A stretch of 64,000 nt of DNA from contig NZ_BAGL01000122.1 of assembly GCF_000308875.1 (NCBI RefSeq), positions 48,026 through 112,025 of the forward strand, in the 5' to 3' direction. The notes under the pieces were generated by a model, which was not told the DNA's origin, did not search any database, and saw only the letters and a program-made list of their open reading frames with translations. The translations under genes and the position numbers were made by a program. Below are positions 9,235-17,583 of this stretch, piece by piece. Position 1 is the first letter of the stretch. Each line of letters begins with the position of its first letter. The stretch is from Nocardia transvalensis NBRC 15921 (GTDB lineage Bacteria; Actinomycetota; Actinomycetes; Mycobacteriales; Mycobacteriaceae).

Positions 9235-10218
9235 ATGCCACGTGTTTGCCTTGTGGGCGTGTTGTCGAGGGTGATTCGGGTCGGTGCCGGTGTGATCGCG
9301 TGGATCGCGACGCTGACGGGGGCGGCCGGGATCGCCTTGCATTTCAGCAGGCTGGGCTCGCGGGTCGTCGTACTGGCCGCGTCCGGTGCGCCGTATCTGA
9401 TGGGCGCGGCGCTGATCGGGGTCGTGGGGTTCGCGGCACTGCGGAGCTGGCGCAGCGCGGCGGTGGCGGTCGTGGTCGCGGTGATCGGCGCGTGGATCGT
9501 GGTCCCGCTGTATATCGAACGGTCCGGTAGCGGCGACGGTCCCGAGCTGACCGTCATGCAGTCCAATCTCCTGTTCGACGGCGCGGATCCCGCCGCGGTC
9601 GTCGACGAGGTGCGCGCACGGAACATCAGCCTGCTGACCGTGAACGAACTCACCCCGGCGGCGGTGGCGGGCCTCGGTCGGGCCGGACTCGACGGGCTGC
9701 TGCCCTTCCGCCATCTCTCCCCGGGACGGACCGGGGCGGGGACCGGGATCTGGAGTGCCTACCCGCTGTCGGACACCGTCGAGTACGACGGGTTCGTCCT
9801 CAACCAGCTGTCGGCGACGGCGACCGTGCCGGGCGCCGGACCGGTGACGGTGTACGCCTTCCATCCGGTGCCGCCGGTCTTCGGCACCCAGGTCTGGAGC
9901 GACGAGCTGTCCCGGCTGCACGCCATCATCGACCGCGCGCCGCGGGACCGTCCGGTGATCGTGGGGGCGGATTTCAACGCCACCTACGACCACGCGCAAT
10001 TCCGTGCGATGCTGTCCGGCCGCTACGCCGACGCCGCCGAACAGGCGGGTGCCGGATACCTCGCCACCTATCCCACCGACAAACGCTGGCCACCGCTGGT
10101 CGGCATCGACCACATCCTGCTCTCCCGGGGCCACGCCGCGACGGTCGAGACGGCGAGAATTCCCGGTGCCGACCACCGCGCCCTGATAGCGCGCGTCCGG
10201 CTGGATAGCGAACGGTGA
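9235..10218 (+). CDS. membrane-anchored endonuclease/exonuclease/phosphatase-family protein
   Basis: 327 aa from ATG 9235; a TTG at 9223 and several in-frame GTGs are alternatives. Three hydrophobic segments span the first ~90 residues. An EEP-fold domain follows outside the membrane: TVMQSNLLFDGAD, VNELTPAA (catalytic Glu), GTGIWSAYPL, HPVPP, VGADFNAT (Asp/Asn pair), then GIDHILLSRG and GADHRALIARV. All expected metal-dependent hydrolase motifs are present. The substrate (nucleic acid, phospholipid or sugar phosphate) cannot be told. The stop lies 2 bp from the convergent beta-propeller gene. Confidence 0.82.
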   Translation: MPRVCLVGVLSRVIRVGAGVIAWIATLTGAAGIALHFSRLGSRVVVLAASGAPYLMGAALIGVVGFAALRSWRSAAVAVVVAVIGAWIVVPLYIERSGSGDGPELTVMQSNLLFDGADPAAVVDEVRARNISLLTVNELTPAAVAGLGRAGLDGLLPFRHLSPGRTGAGTGIWSAYPLSDTVEYDGFVLNQLSATATVPGAGPVTVYAFHPVPPVFGTQVWSDELSRLHAIIDRAPRDRPVIVGADFNATYDHAQFRAMLSGRYADAAEQAGAGYLATYPTDKRWPPLVGIDHILLSRGHAATVETARIPGADHRALIARVRLDSER

Positions 10219-10219
10219 C

Positions 10220-11173
10220 TCAGGGAGTCGCGGTGCGCGCGTCGGGATCGAAGGCGCCGGGCACCTCGTAGATCTGCCCGGTGAACGTCGCCGCGAACAG
10301 CCGTCCCGCGGAGAAGCCGCCGGTGCCGCGGCCGTAGCTGACGACGCTGGTGAGACCGCTGCCCGTGCCGAGGAGGCAGTAGGTGTTCGGCGCGTCGATG
10401 CGGACGATCCGGCCGGACGGGTTGAGCGGCACGACCGGCCGGTCCAGCGAATCCAGGGTCAGCCCGTCCGGTGCGGCGGTGCTGTCGGCCCCGCCGAGAT
10501 CGAGGAGCGATTGCGGAGCGCCCGGTGCGGCGATCGGGATCCGGCTGACGCCAGGATTCGCGAAAGTGCGTGATACGTACAGGTATTGGTCCCCGGAGCC
10601 AAGGACCGCGCCGTTGGCGCTGGGCAGCTGCGCCCAGTCGGCCTGGACCGCGCCGTTCGGGGCGACCCGGCCGACGAGGCTGCCGAAGTCGTTGGTTGCG
10701 TAGACGGTGCCGTCGGCGGCGACATCCATCCCGTTGGCGGCGCTGAGACCCGCGGCGAACGGCAGCGGCGCGCCCGTCTCGGGGTCCAGCCGCACGATTC
10801 CCGCCTGCCGCAGCGCGTCTCCGGCGAGTACCCGGGCGTCGGCGCCGTACCCGGCCAGCAGCGAGCCGTCGGGCGCCCAGGCGAGCGCGCCGGCGCCGCC
10901 GCTGGGGACGGTCGCGATCGGGACCGCGGGGGCGCCGGGGGCGTCGATCCGGAATATCCGGCCCGTGGTGATGTCGGTGGTGTAGGCGCGGCCGCCGGCG
11001 TCGACCGTCAGTCCCTCCAGCGCGGCGCCGGGGACCGACGCGACCGGGATCGTCGCCTGCCCCGCACCCGGGCAGACCGCCTCGGCCTGCGCGGAGGGGG
11101 CCGCGACGGCGCTCGTCGCACCCGCGAGGACCAGCGAGGCAAGGGCCGTGATCACTTTCCGCATGCCGTCCAT
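10220..11173 (-). CDS. secreted beta-propeller (SMP-30/NHL-like) protein
   Basis: 317 aa from ATG 11173, which has GAGAGG just upstream; ATG 11164 is an alternative. A signal peptide covers residues ~1-33 (VITALASLVLAGATSAVAA, cleaved around AQA-EA). The mature part consists of repeats of the form G-L-(T/A)-VDAGGRAYTTD, GTVYATNDFGSLVG and DQYLYVSRTFANPG, typical of six-bladed SMP-30/gluconolactonase-like propellers. I see no intact metal-site set that would prove lactonase activity, so the function stays open (sugar or lipid binding, or hydrolase). Confidence 0.7.
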   Translation of the reverse strand: MDGMRKVITALASLVLAGATSAVAAPSAQAEAVCPGAGQATIPVASVPGAALEGLTVDAGGRAYTTDITTGRIFRIDAPGAPAVPIATVPSGGAGALAWAPDGSLLAGYGADARVLAGDALRQAGIVRLDPETGAPLPFAAGLSAANGMDVAADGTVYATNDFGSLVGRVAPNGAVQADWAQLPSANGAVLGSGDQYLYVSRTFANPGVSRIPIAAPGAPQSLLDLGGADSTAAPDGLTLDSLDRPVVPLNPSGRIVRIDAPNTYCLLGTGSGLTSVVSYGRGTGGFSAGRLFAATFTGQIYEVPGAFDPDARTATP

Positions 11174-11263
11174 CACACACCTCTCCGTGTCCGCTGTCGA
11201 TGCGCCCCGCCGTTCGCGGTAGGGGTCTTGCACGGGAGGCACGGTCCCGGTAGGTGTGGCGGT

Positions 11264-13348
11264 TCACCACCAGCCGAGAATCGGCCGCAGCTGCCGTTCG
11301 AGTTCCGGTGCGAGCGACCGCGAGTAGGTGGCCGTGAGGTGGTGCTCGTCGTGGTAGAGCAGCACGTTGCCCGCGACGACCGGGCACACCAGCGGTTCGC
11401 AGACGGCATTGCTGAGGTCGATGGGAAAGACGGTGGGGTGGCCGGCGGCCGGCGCCTCGGCGGGATCGACCGGGTCGAGGGCTTCCGCCCGTGGCATGCC
11501 GCAACTGGTCCGGTCGCCGCCCTGGGCGAGGCAGTCGATGGCGCGATAGCGAATTCCGTTGCGGCGCAACCACGGAGTGTCGCGCACGGCCACCACGTTC
11601 AGGCCGCGGTCGGCGAGTTCGCTCCACACGTCCACGTAGTCGGCGGGCGTTTCGTCGCCCGTGGTGTCGCGCGGCCGCGTGCCGGTGGTGAACACCCAGT
11701 CGGGACGCTCGACCCCCAGGCGATCGATGACGTCGCGGGACCAGTCGCGGCAGTCGGGGATGCGTTCGCCCTTGTACATCGGCTCCGCGGCGACGGTCAG
11801 CGGGCAGCCCATCTTCAGGTACACGTCGATGCGGAAGTCGTGCTGGTCGGCGAGGACCTGGAGCGCCGGAATCCAGTGTTCGGCATGGGAACTGCCCGCC
11901 ACGGCCAGCGTGCGCCGCGCGTCCGGACGGCCGTAGGTGCAGGTGACGACGTCGCGAGTGTCGAAGTCGGCGATACAGCCGTCGCGCGCCGGATAGGCCC
12001 GGTCGGCCGGTGCCTCGGCGATCGAGGGGCGCATCGGGGCCTCGGGCGCCCCGACTCCGGCGGCGAGCGTCTCCGCGCCCGGGTAGGCGGTGCTGTCGAG
12101 GGTGCCGACGGGCCGCGGCGGATTGGCGCTCACCACCACGAGCCAGACCGCCGCCAGGACGGCGACCGCCGATCCCGCGGCGGTGACCGCCGCTCCGGCC
12201 CGGCGGCGATAGGCCGCCGACGCCGGGGGAGGGTCCGTCCGCAGCCGCAGCGGTTGTTCGACGAACCGGTGGGTCGCCCACGCCGCCGCCAGCGATACCG
12301 CGATCACGAGGAGCCCGTCACCGAGCCCGGCGGTGGACCTGCCGCGTTCGGTGAGGACGAAGATCAGGATCGGCCAGTGCCACAGATACAGCGCGTAGGC
12401 GATATCGCCGAGCCGGACCAGTGGGCGGCTGGCGAGCATCCGGTTGGGCAGCGGCCGCGCATCCGGATCGGCGGTATTGCCGGCCACGATCAGCGCCGCC
12501 GCCGCACCCACCGGCACCAGCGCGGCGGGTCCCGGGAACAGGCGCACGCCGTCGAGCAGCCACCCGCACGCGAGGACGCCGACCGTTCCCGCCGCCGCCA
12601 GCGCGAGGCGCGCGATCCGTGGCAGCGCGAGGCGCGGCACGACGACGGCCAGCACCGCGCCGGCCAGTAGTTCCCAGGCCCGCGCGAAGCTGTCGTAGTA
12701 GTTCCAGCCCTGATGGTCCGTGCTCGCCTGCGCGGCGTAGACGAACGACAGCAGGCCCAGCGCGCCGCAGACGACCAGCGAGAGTCGTTGCGGCGATATC
12801 GGTTTCGCGAGCCGCGTGCCGAGCCACGCGAGCCCGGTGACGAGCAGCGTCACGGCGAGATAGAACTGCCCCTGCACCGACATCGACCACAGATGCTGCA
12901 GGGGGCTGACCGACGGATCGGCCGCCGCGTAGTTCGTCCACGACAGCGCGAGGCGCCAGTTCTGGTAGTAGAACAGCGACGCGAGGGTCTGGGCGGCCAG
13001 ATCGCTCCATTGCGTATAGGGCCGCAGCGCGACGGTCGCGGCGACCACCGCCGCCAGTACCGTCACGAGCGCCGGCAGCAGCCGTCGCGCCGTTCGCCGC
13101 AGCGTCGCTCCCACGCCTACGGACCCCGACGCCGCCCGCCGCAACAGCAGTCCGGTGAAGAAGTATCCGGACAGCACCAGAAAGACGTCCACACCGCCCG
13201 ACACCCGCTCGAACCAGATGTGGAACACCACCACCAGCCCGATGGCGACGCCCCGCAGCCCGTCCAGATCGAGCCGGTACGCCGGGCCACCGCTCCGGGT
13301 TTGCTGCCCCGGCGTCCCCTCGGATGTCCCCGCCGCTCGCTCGGTCAC
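11264..13348 (-). CDS. acyltransferase-3 / SGNH fusion (OatA-like O-acetyltransferase)
   Basis: 694 aa from GTG 13348; the frame is open to an ATG at 13384. Residues ~20-400 are the ten-helix acyltransferase-3 domain, starting RLDLDGLRGVAIGLVVVFHI with the conserved R-x10-H pattern, then SGYFFTGLLL and LWHWPILIF. After ~45 residues of linker comes an extracellular SGNH hydrolase domain with a serine block (LAVAGSSHAEHW) and a C-terminal catalytic D-x-x-H-like block (YHDEHHLTATYSR). Such fusions O-acetylate peptidoglycan or surface polysaccharide. It has no visible operon partner; the upstream neighbour is the DUF418 membrane protein. Confidence 0.88.
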   Translation of the reverse strand: MTERAAGTSEGTPGQQTRSGGPAYRLDLDGLRGVAIGLVVVFHIWFERVSGGVDVFLVLSGYFFTGLLLRRAASGSVGVGATLRRTARRLLPALVTVLAAVVAATVALRPYTQWSDLAAQTLASLFYYQNWRLALSWTNYAAADPSVSPLQHLWSMSVQGQFYLAVTLLVTGLAWLGTRLAKPISPQRLSLVVCGALGLLSFVYAAQASTDHQGWNYYDSFARAWELLAGAVLAVVVPRLALPRIARLALAAAGTVGVLACGWLLDGVRLFPGPAALVPVGAAAALIVAGNTADPDARPLPNRMLASRPLVRLGDIAYALYLWHWPILIFVLTERGRSTAGLGDGLLVIAVSLAAAWATHRFVEQPLRLRTDPPPASAAYRRRAGAAVTAAGSAVAVLAAVWLVVVSANPPRPVGTLDSTAYPGAETLAAGVGAPEAPMRPSIAEAPADRAYPARDGCIADFDTRDVVTCTYGRPDARRTLAVAGSSHAEHWIPALQVLADQHDFRIDVYLKMGCPLTVAAEPMYKGERIPDCRDWSRDVIDRLGVERPDWVFTTGTRPRDTTGDETPADYVDVWSELADRGLNVVAVRDTPWLRRNGIRYRAIDCLAQGGDRTSCGMPRAEALDPVDPAEAPAAGHPTVFPIDLSNAVCEPLVCPVVAGNVLLYHDEHHLTATYSRSLAPELERQLRPILGWW

Positions 13349-13508
13349 GCGACCGCACCGAATCGGCCGGTACCCGGGGGACACAGCGGTCCCCGACGGC
13401 CTGGCACGGGGAGAACGCGAGACGGAGACGACACCCTAGTTCTCTTACCACGCCCCCGGAATGCCGATCCACTTCGCCACGGCCGTATAGCTGTGAGTTC
13501 GCCAACCC

Positions 13509-14708
13509 CTAGGGGGCGGCGGCGGGCGACGCCGCCCGCCAGCACGGCCTGGTCAGGTACGTGGCGGCGCGCAGGACCCATTCCACCGGGCCGTAGGCAT
13601 GCCCGCGCAGCCACCACGCGCTGAACCACAGTTGTGCGGCGAAGGTCACCAGCGCGATACCCACGACGGCGAGCGGCGGCACATCGTCGGCGAGGGCCAA
13701 GCCGTAACCGCTGTAGACGAGCATGAACACCACCGACTGGCCGATGTAGTCGGTGGCGGCCATGCGTCCCGCCGGGGCCAGGCGCGCGACGGCGGACGCC
13801 CACCGGGAGCGCGCCAGCCGCAGTATCACCGCCATGTAGGCGAAGGTCATCAGGGGATTCACCAGCTCCTGCACCCCGGGCAGCAGTGGCAGCGGTCGCA
13901 GGATCTCGGCGCCGACGGCCCAGGTGATCAGCGAGACCGGTACTCCCACACCGAATCCCGCCCACAGCACCCGGGGCGTCCACCGCCGGATCAGATCGCC
14001 GTCCTCGAACAGCCGCCGCTTGCCCGCGGCCATGCCCAGCAGGAACAGGGCGAGGCTCGGCACGCCCTGTCCGACCCAGGTGAAGAGGAGGAACAGCGGC
14101 CCGAACGCCAGTTGCGTGTGCAGCGTGTCGGAGAAACTGCCCGTGAATCCCTCCTGCAGGCGCTGGAGGTCGAAGAGATGCGCCAGATCCGAGATGCCGC
14201 CCGACGTAGGCGCGAACAGCGACGGCAGCGAATACAGCACGTAGAGGATCACGCCGGTGATCACCGCCGCGCGCGGCCGCAGAGTGCGCAGCAGGATCAG
14301 GATCAGGCACAGGACGGCGTAGAGCGTGAGGATGTCCCCGATCCACAGCAGCAGCACGTGCGCCAGCCCGATCGCGAACAATGCCCCGCAGCGCCGCAGC
14401 AGCCGGGCCCGCGGCGAGACGTCCGCCCGTCGCGCGGCCGCGATCTGGAGCGTGAACGAGTAGCCGAACAGGAAGGCGAACAGCAGATAGAACCGGCCCA
14501 GGAAGAACCCGTCGATCAGGCCGGTGGTGAGCAGGTCGATCCCGCCGTCGAACCGCGGCCGCGGATCGTCCTCCGGCCCGACGAGATTCAGCAGCGAGGT
14601 CACCACGACGGCATTGGTGACGAGAATCCCGAACAGCGCGAACCCCCGCAGCATGTCGACCTCGGCGATCCGCCGCCCACCCGCCGTCGACCCGTTCACC
14701 TCGGACAT
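13509..14708 (-). CDS. DUF418-domain membrane protein
   Basis: 399 aa with about ten hydrophobic helices. The start (EVDMLRGFALFGILVTNAV) and the C-terminal block (GRMAATDYIGQSVV ... GPVEWVLRAATY) are diagnostic of DUF418/YeiB-like proteins. Their role is unproven; transport or modification of an envelope component is often suggested. ATG at 14708 opens onto an intergenic region of 367 bp that holds a tandem repeat and palindrome, so transcription starts there. Confidence 0.85.
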   Translation of the reverse strand: MSEVNGSTAGGRRIAEVDMLRGFALFGILVTNAVVVTSLLNLVGPEDDPRPRFDGGIDLLTTGLIDGFFLGRFYLLFAFLFGYSFTLQIAAARRADVSPRARLLRRCGALFAIGLAHVLLLWIGDILTLYAVLCLILILLRTLRPRAAVITGVILYVLYSLPSLFAPTSGGISDLAHLFDLQRLQEGFTGSFSDTLHTQLAFGPLFLLFTWVGQGVPSLALFLLGMAAGKRRLFEDGDLIRRWTPRVLWAGFGVGVPVSLITWAVGAEILRPLPLLPGVQELVNPLMTFAYMAVILRLARSRWASAVARLAPAGRMAATDYIGQSVVFMLVYSGYGLALADDVPPLAVVGIALVTFAAQLWFSAWWLRGHAYGPVEWVLRAATYLTRPCWRAASPAAAP

Positions 14709-14840
14709 GTGCCCACGCTAGGGCGTCCGGTTCGGCTCCCACATCACCCGTAGTGGCGATACGCGGGTGGTTTCCTACGCCGATCGCCCTAGTTATGGGT
14801 CGACCTCCGCGGTATTGACACGAGTGCGGGTGCGTGCGGT

Positions 14841-15021
14841 GTTTCCGGCCGAAAGCATGCCGGAAACAAGGGAGGGAGCATTGCGGAAGCAATGGGAGGG
14901 AGCGTGCCGGAAGCAATGGGAGGGAGCGTGCCGGAAGCAATGGGAGGGGGCATGCCGGAAACGATGGGAGGGGGCATGCCGGAAGCAATGGGAGGGGGCG
15001 TGCCGGACACGATGGGAGGGT
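14841..15021. repeat. palindrome followed by seven 24-bp tandem repeats
   Basis: Positions 14841-14867 form an inverted repeat (GTTTCCGGC ... GCCGGAAAC, loop CGAAAGCAT). From 14855 to 15021 there are seven head-to-tail units of 23-24 bp, consensus GCRTGCCGGAARCAATGGGAGGG. They lie in the divergent region between the DUF418 gene and the SRPBCC gene. The unit is related to the inverted repeat at 25712-25791 and to the one at 22018-22040. The repeats are contiguous without spacers, so this is not CRISPR. Confidence 0.85.
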
Positions 15022-15075
15022 GCTTCGGAGATGCCGGTGGTGGCGTGTCGGGCGGGTGGATGCTTCGATCTTCCT

Positions 15076-15534
15076 ATGACCGAGAGCACCGAAGTGCGGA
15101 TCGTATCGGCCGATCGTGAGATCGCGGCCGGAGCGGACACGATCTTCGCGCTGATCGCCGATCCTGCCCGGCAGCCGAGCTGGGACGGTAACGACAATCT
15201 CACCGAAGCCGCTGCGGGGCAACGGGTTCGCGCTGTGGGGGACGTCTTCCTGATGTCCCTGACCAAGCCGGGCGCGGTGCGGGAGAATCACGTGGTCGAG
15301 TTCGTGGAGGGCCGCCGCATCGCGTGGCTGCCGAGCGAACCGGGCGGCCGCCCGCCCGGCCACCTGTGGCGCTGGGAACTCGAGCCCGTGGACGAGTCCC
15401 GCACCCGAGTCACCCACACCTACGACTGGACCGACCTGACCGACGAGACACGCCTCGTCCGCGCACGCGCCACCACTCCCGACAAACTCCGCGCCTCCCT
15501 CGACCGCCTGGCCGACCTCGCCGAGAAGGGCTGA
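15076..15534 (+). CDS. SRPBCC-fold (polyketide cyclase/START-like) protein
   Basis: 152 aa. ATG 15076 is the natural start; an open frame continues upstream through the 24-bp repeats but only translates the repeat. Features are the N-terminal strand REIAAGADTIFALIADPARQPSWDGN, the central VVEFVEGRRIAWLPSEP and WRWELEPVDESRTRVTHTYDW, typical of the SRPBCC lipid or polyketide-binding family. It could bind a hydrophobic ligand or take part in stress or polyketide metabolism; no partner gene points to a substrate. It converges on the third PucR gene, 6 bp away. Confidence 0.8.
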   Translation: MTESTEVRIVSADREIAAGADTIFALIADPARQPSWDGNDNLTEAAAGQRVRAVGDVFLMSLTKPGAVRENHVVEFVEGRRIAWLPSEPGGRPPGHLWRWELEPVDESRTRVTHTYDWTDLTDETRLVRARATTPDKLRASLDRLADLAEKG

Positions 15535-15540
15535 GGGGAG

Positions 15541-16764
15541 CTACCGCCCCGACCGATAGGTCCGCGCGACCAGGGCCGAGCGTAGATACCACAGCCCCGC
15601 GGGCTGGGTCGGGTCGAAGCCGGTCAGCTGGGCGACGCGTTTGAGGCGATAGTCGACGGTATTGGTGTGGACGTGCAGCGCCCGGGCGGTCTGCTGGCGG
15701 TTCAGGTTGGTGCCGATGTGCCGCTTGAGCGTGTCCAGCAGTTCGGGGTGCGCGTCGAGCACGTCCAGCAGCGAGCCGAGATAGTCGCTGCCCGGACCCG
15801 GCCGGGTGAGCTGGTATTCCAGGGCGAGCCCGTCGAAGCGGTAGAGCGCCGGGCGGCACTGCAGACGCTGCACCATGTCGAGCAGTTCGTGGGCGCGCTG
15901 CGCGGCGGTCGGGATATCGCCCGCGCCGGAATCGACCACCGCCGCGGTCACGGGCACCTGCGCGTTGTGCGCCAGGAACGCCACGAACTCGTCGAGGTCG
16001 CCGTCCTCGACGGTGCTGGTCGGAATGAGCAGCGTGCCCCCGTCGACACTGAGCAGTGACAGCGCCGTATCGGCACATCGGTCGGCCAGCGCGGCCTGCA
16101 CCCGCCGCAGCTTGCGCCGCGCCACCACCTGGCTGTTGAGCGCCGGATTCCGCTCGTCCGGATGAGCCGGAACGGACAGGGCGACAACGTGATACGACTC
16201 GGCGATCTCGATCCCGGACTCCCGCGCCATCACCGACGTGGGATGCCCGGCCAGCAGCGCCGAGGTCAGCGTGTGCACCGCGGTGTGGTGCTCGCCGACC
16301 ACCCCGCGCAGCTCCCGGACGTACGCGCGGGAGACGGTCGCGTTGATCGTGTCCAGCACGTCCAGCAGCCGCCGCGACGCGCCCTTGAAACTGTCGAAGT
16401 CCTCGGCCGTCGCGCGGTCCAGGATCAGATCGAAGCCGAGTTTGAACCCCTCGTGCAGCGCGTGCTGGATGGTGTCGATCGGGATGCCCTCGCGGGCCCA
16501 GTTCGCCGCGGCCTGTTCCAGCCGGGCGGTCTTGTCGGGGATGTCGGTGCCGTCGAGCATGCTGATCGCCAGCTCGAGGCAGGCGCGGGTGACGGCGGTG
16601 ATATCGCCGCGCAGCGCGTCGCCGGGCAGCGTCCCGCAGGGGGCGACGTTGTCGACGAAGTGCCCCACCATCTTCCGCGCCAGTGCCCGCACGTCCTTGA
16701 GCGGTGAGGTGACCGGTTGGCCCGAGACCGTGAGGTCCTGGTGCTCGGTACTGATAGCCGTCAT
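15541..16764 (-). CDS. PucR-family transcriptional regulator (third)
   Basis: 407 aa from ATG 16764, which follows GGAAGGG by 9 bases. The N-terminal helical domain (about residues 15-145) includes LEQAAANWAREGIPIDTIQH and TINATVSRAYVREL. The linker region contains VARRKLRRVQAALADR and the C-terminal helix-turn-helix is LNRQQTARALHVHTNTVDYR. It is a paralogue of the gene at 1686-2927, with the same domain order and shared motifs. It diverges from a stand-alone copy of its own N-terminal domain type (17019-17333), separated by 254 bp that include the repeat TGTGAACTGTCACAGTGTGAC. The partnership suggests a sensor/modulator pair, which is inference. Confidence 0.85.
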   Translation of the reverse strand: MTAISTEHQDLTVSGQPVTSPLKDVRALARKMVGHFVDNVAPCGTLPGDALRGDITAVTRACLELAISMLDGTDIPDKTARLEQAAANWAREGIPIDTIQHALHEGFKLGFDLILDRATAEDFDSFKGASRRLLDVLDTINATVSRAYVRELRGVVGEHHTAVHTLTSALLAGHPTSVMARESGIEIAESYHVVALSVPAHPDERNPALNSQVVARRKLRRVQAALADRCADTALSLLSVDGGTLLIPTSTVEDGDLDEFVAFLAHNAQVPVTAAVVDSGAGDIPTAAQRAHELLDMVQRLQCRPALYRFDGLALEYQLTRPGPGSDYLGSLLDVLDAHPELLDTLKRHIGTNLNRQQTARALHVHTNTVDYRLKRVAQLTGFDPTQPAGLWYLRSALVARTYRSGR

Positions 16765-17018
16765 CGTCGATTCCCTTCCGCCGCCCCGGCGCTCGCTCGG
16801 CATCTCACGGTAACGCCGCGTTCACGGCCGCGATCACCAAGCGGCCGAGGTTCTGTGCACGGAGTAGGTGGGCCGTCGGCGAATCCTGTGAACTGTCACA
16901 GTGTGACGGCGGTACCGGTTTGGGCATCTCTGCCGTAGAGGATTCGCATTCCGGCACGAAGACGCCGGAGTCGTATCGTACCGTCGAGGGACAGGTGCCG
17001 GTGGGTGGAAGGAGTGCG

Positions 17019-17333
17019 ATGAGCGTGGAGCCATACGATGCCGATCCGGTCCACGACGCCACGGTGCGCGCGGGGTTCGAATCCGCGCTGTCGGTCGTGC
17101 AGGCGGCGGAGGCCGCGGGAGTGTCGACGCTGGACTGGTTCGAGCACGCGACGGAGCACTGTCGCCACAACGGCGTCTCCCGCGACGCGGTGCATATCGC
17201 GGTCGAGAACGGCATCGTCGAGGGCCTCAACGACACCGACGTGCGCGGGTCGGCGCCGGAGGTCTCCGGCGCCGCCCTGGCCACCCTGCACGAACTCCTG
17301 ACGACGACGGTCGACCGCATCTATCGCGGCTGA
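17019..17333 (+). CDS. stand-alone PucR N-terminal-domain-like small protein
   Basis: 104 aa from ATG 17019, with GGAAGGAG 4-8 bases upstream. The segment FEHATEHCRHNGVSRDAVHI, then VENGIVEGLND, aligns by eye with LEQAAANWAREGIPIDTIQH, then ALHEGFKLGFD, of the divergent PucR protein. The end LHELLTTTVDRIYRG matches its VLDTINATVSRAYVREL. There is no DNA-binding domain. It may bind the same signal or heterodimerise with PucR regulators; this is inference. A second such protein lies at 63083-63400. Confidence 0.6.
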   Translation: MSVEPYDADPVHDATVRAGFESALSVVQAAEAAGVSTLDWFEHATEHCRHNGVSRDAVHIAVENGIVEGLNDTDVRGSAPEVSGAALATLHELLTTTVDRIYRG

Positions 17334-17343
17334 GCCTGCTCGC

Positions 17344-17583
17344 TTACCCCGTGTGATCGCAGATCACGTCATAGGCGCGGGCCGCATCCTCCGGAAATAC
17401 CAGCACCCGCGTCCGATACCGGCTGCCGTGCCGGTAGGCCCGCCCGGTGGTGGCGCGAATCCCGTGGGATCGCAACAGGTCCCGCACCTCGTCCGCCGCT
17501 CCCGCGTTGGGGGCGGTGGCCGCCGGCACCAGCAGCCCGTAGTCCTCGGCGGCCGGTTCGCGGGTCGCGCCGCGCCACCTCAT
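17344..17583 (-). CDS. small protein translationally coupled to orphan qcrB
   Basis: 79 aa, not recognised. Its ATG overlaps the stop of the upstream qcrB gene by four bases (ATGA type), so it is probably co-translated. Content: EDYGLLVPAATAPNAGAADE, then VRDLLRSHGIRATTGRAYRH, then YRTRVLVFPEDAARAYDVICDHTG. This resembles small ferredoxin-like (DUF2007-type) domains, in which two strands flank a helix and end in a VFPEDAARA-like helix. No transmembrane segment. It may help assemble or regulate the cytochrome; only its position supports that. Confidence 0.65.
   Translation of the reverse strand: MRWRGATREPAAEDYGLLVPAATAPNAGAADEVRDLLRSHGIRATTGRAYRHGSRYRTRVLVFPEDAARAYDVICDHTG

Noticed and set aside
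10068..12281. Long minus-strand frame across the EEP, propeller and acyltransferase genes
   Set aside because: Arg/Gly/Pro-rich composition and overlap with three well-supported genes in other frames.
14855..15021. Possible CRISPR array
   Set aside because: The 24-bp units are directly contiguous without unique spacers and no cas genes are nearby.
14767..15075. N-terminal extension of the SRPBCC protein through the tandem repeats
   Set aside because: The translation is only the repeat in three frames; ATG 15076 is the family-consistent start.
16887..16907. CRP site between the third PucR and the small PucR-like gene
   Set aside because: TGTGA and TCACA are separated by four rather than six bases, so it does not fit the CRP consensus; kept only as a repeat mentioned with the PucR gene.
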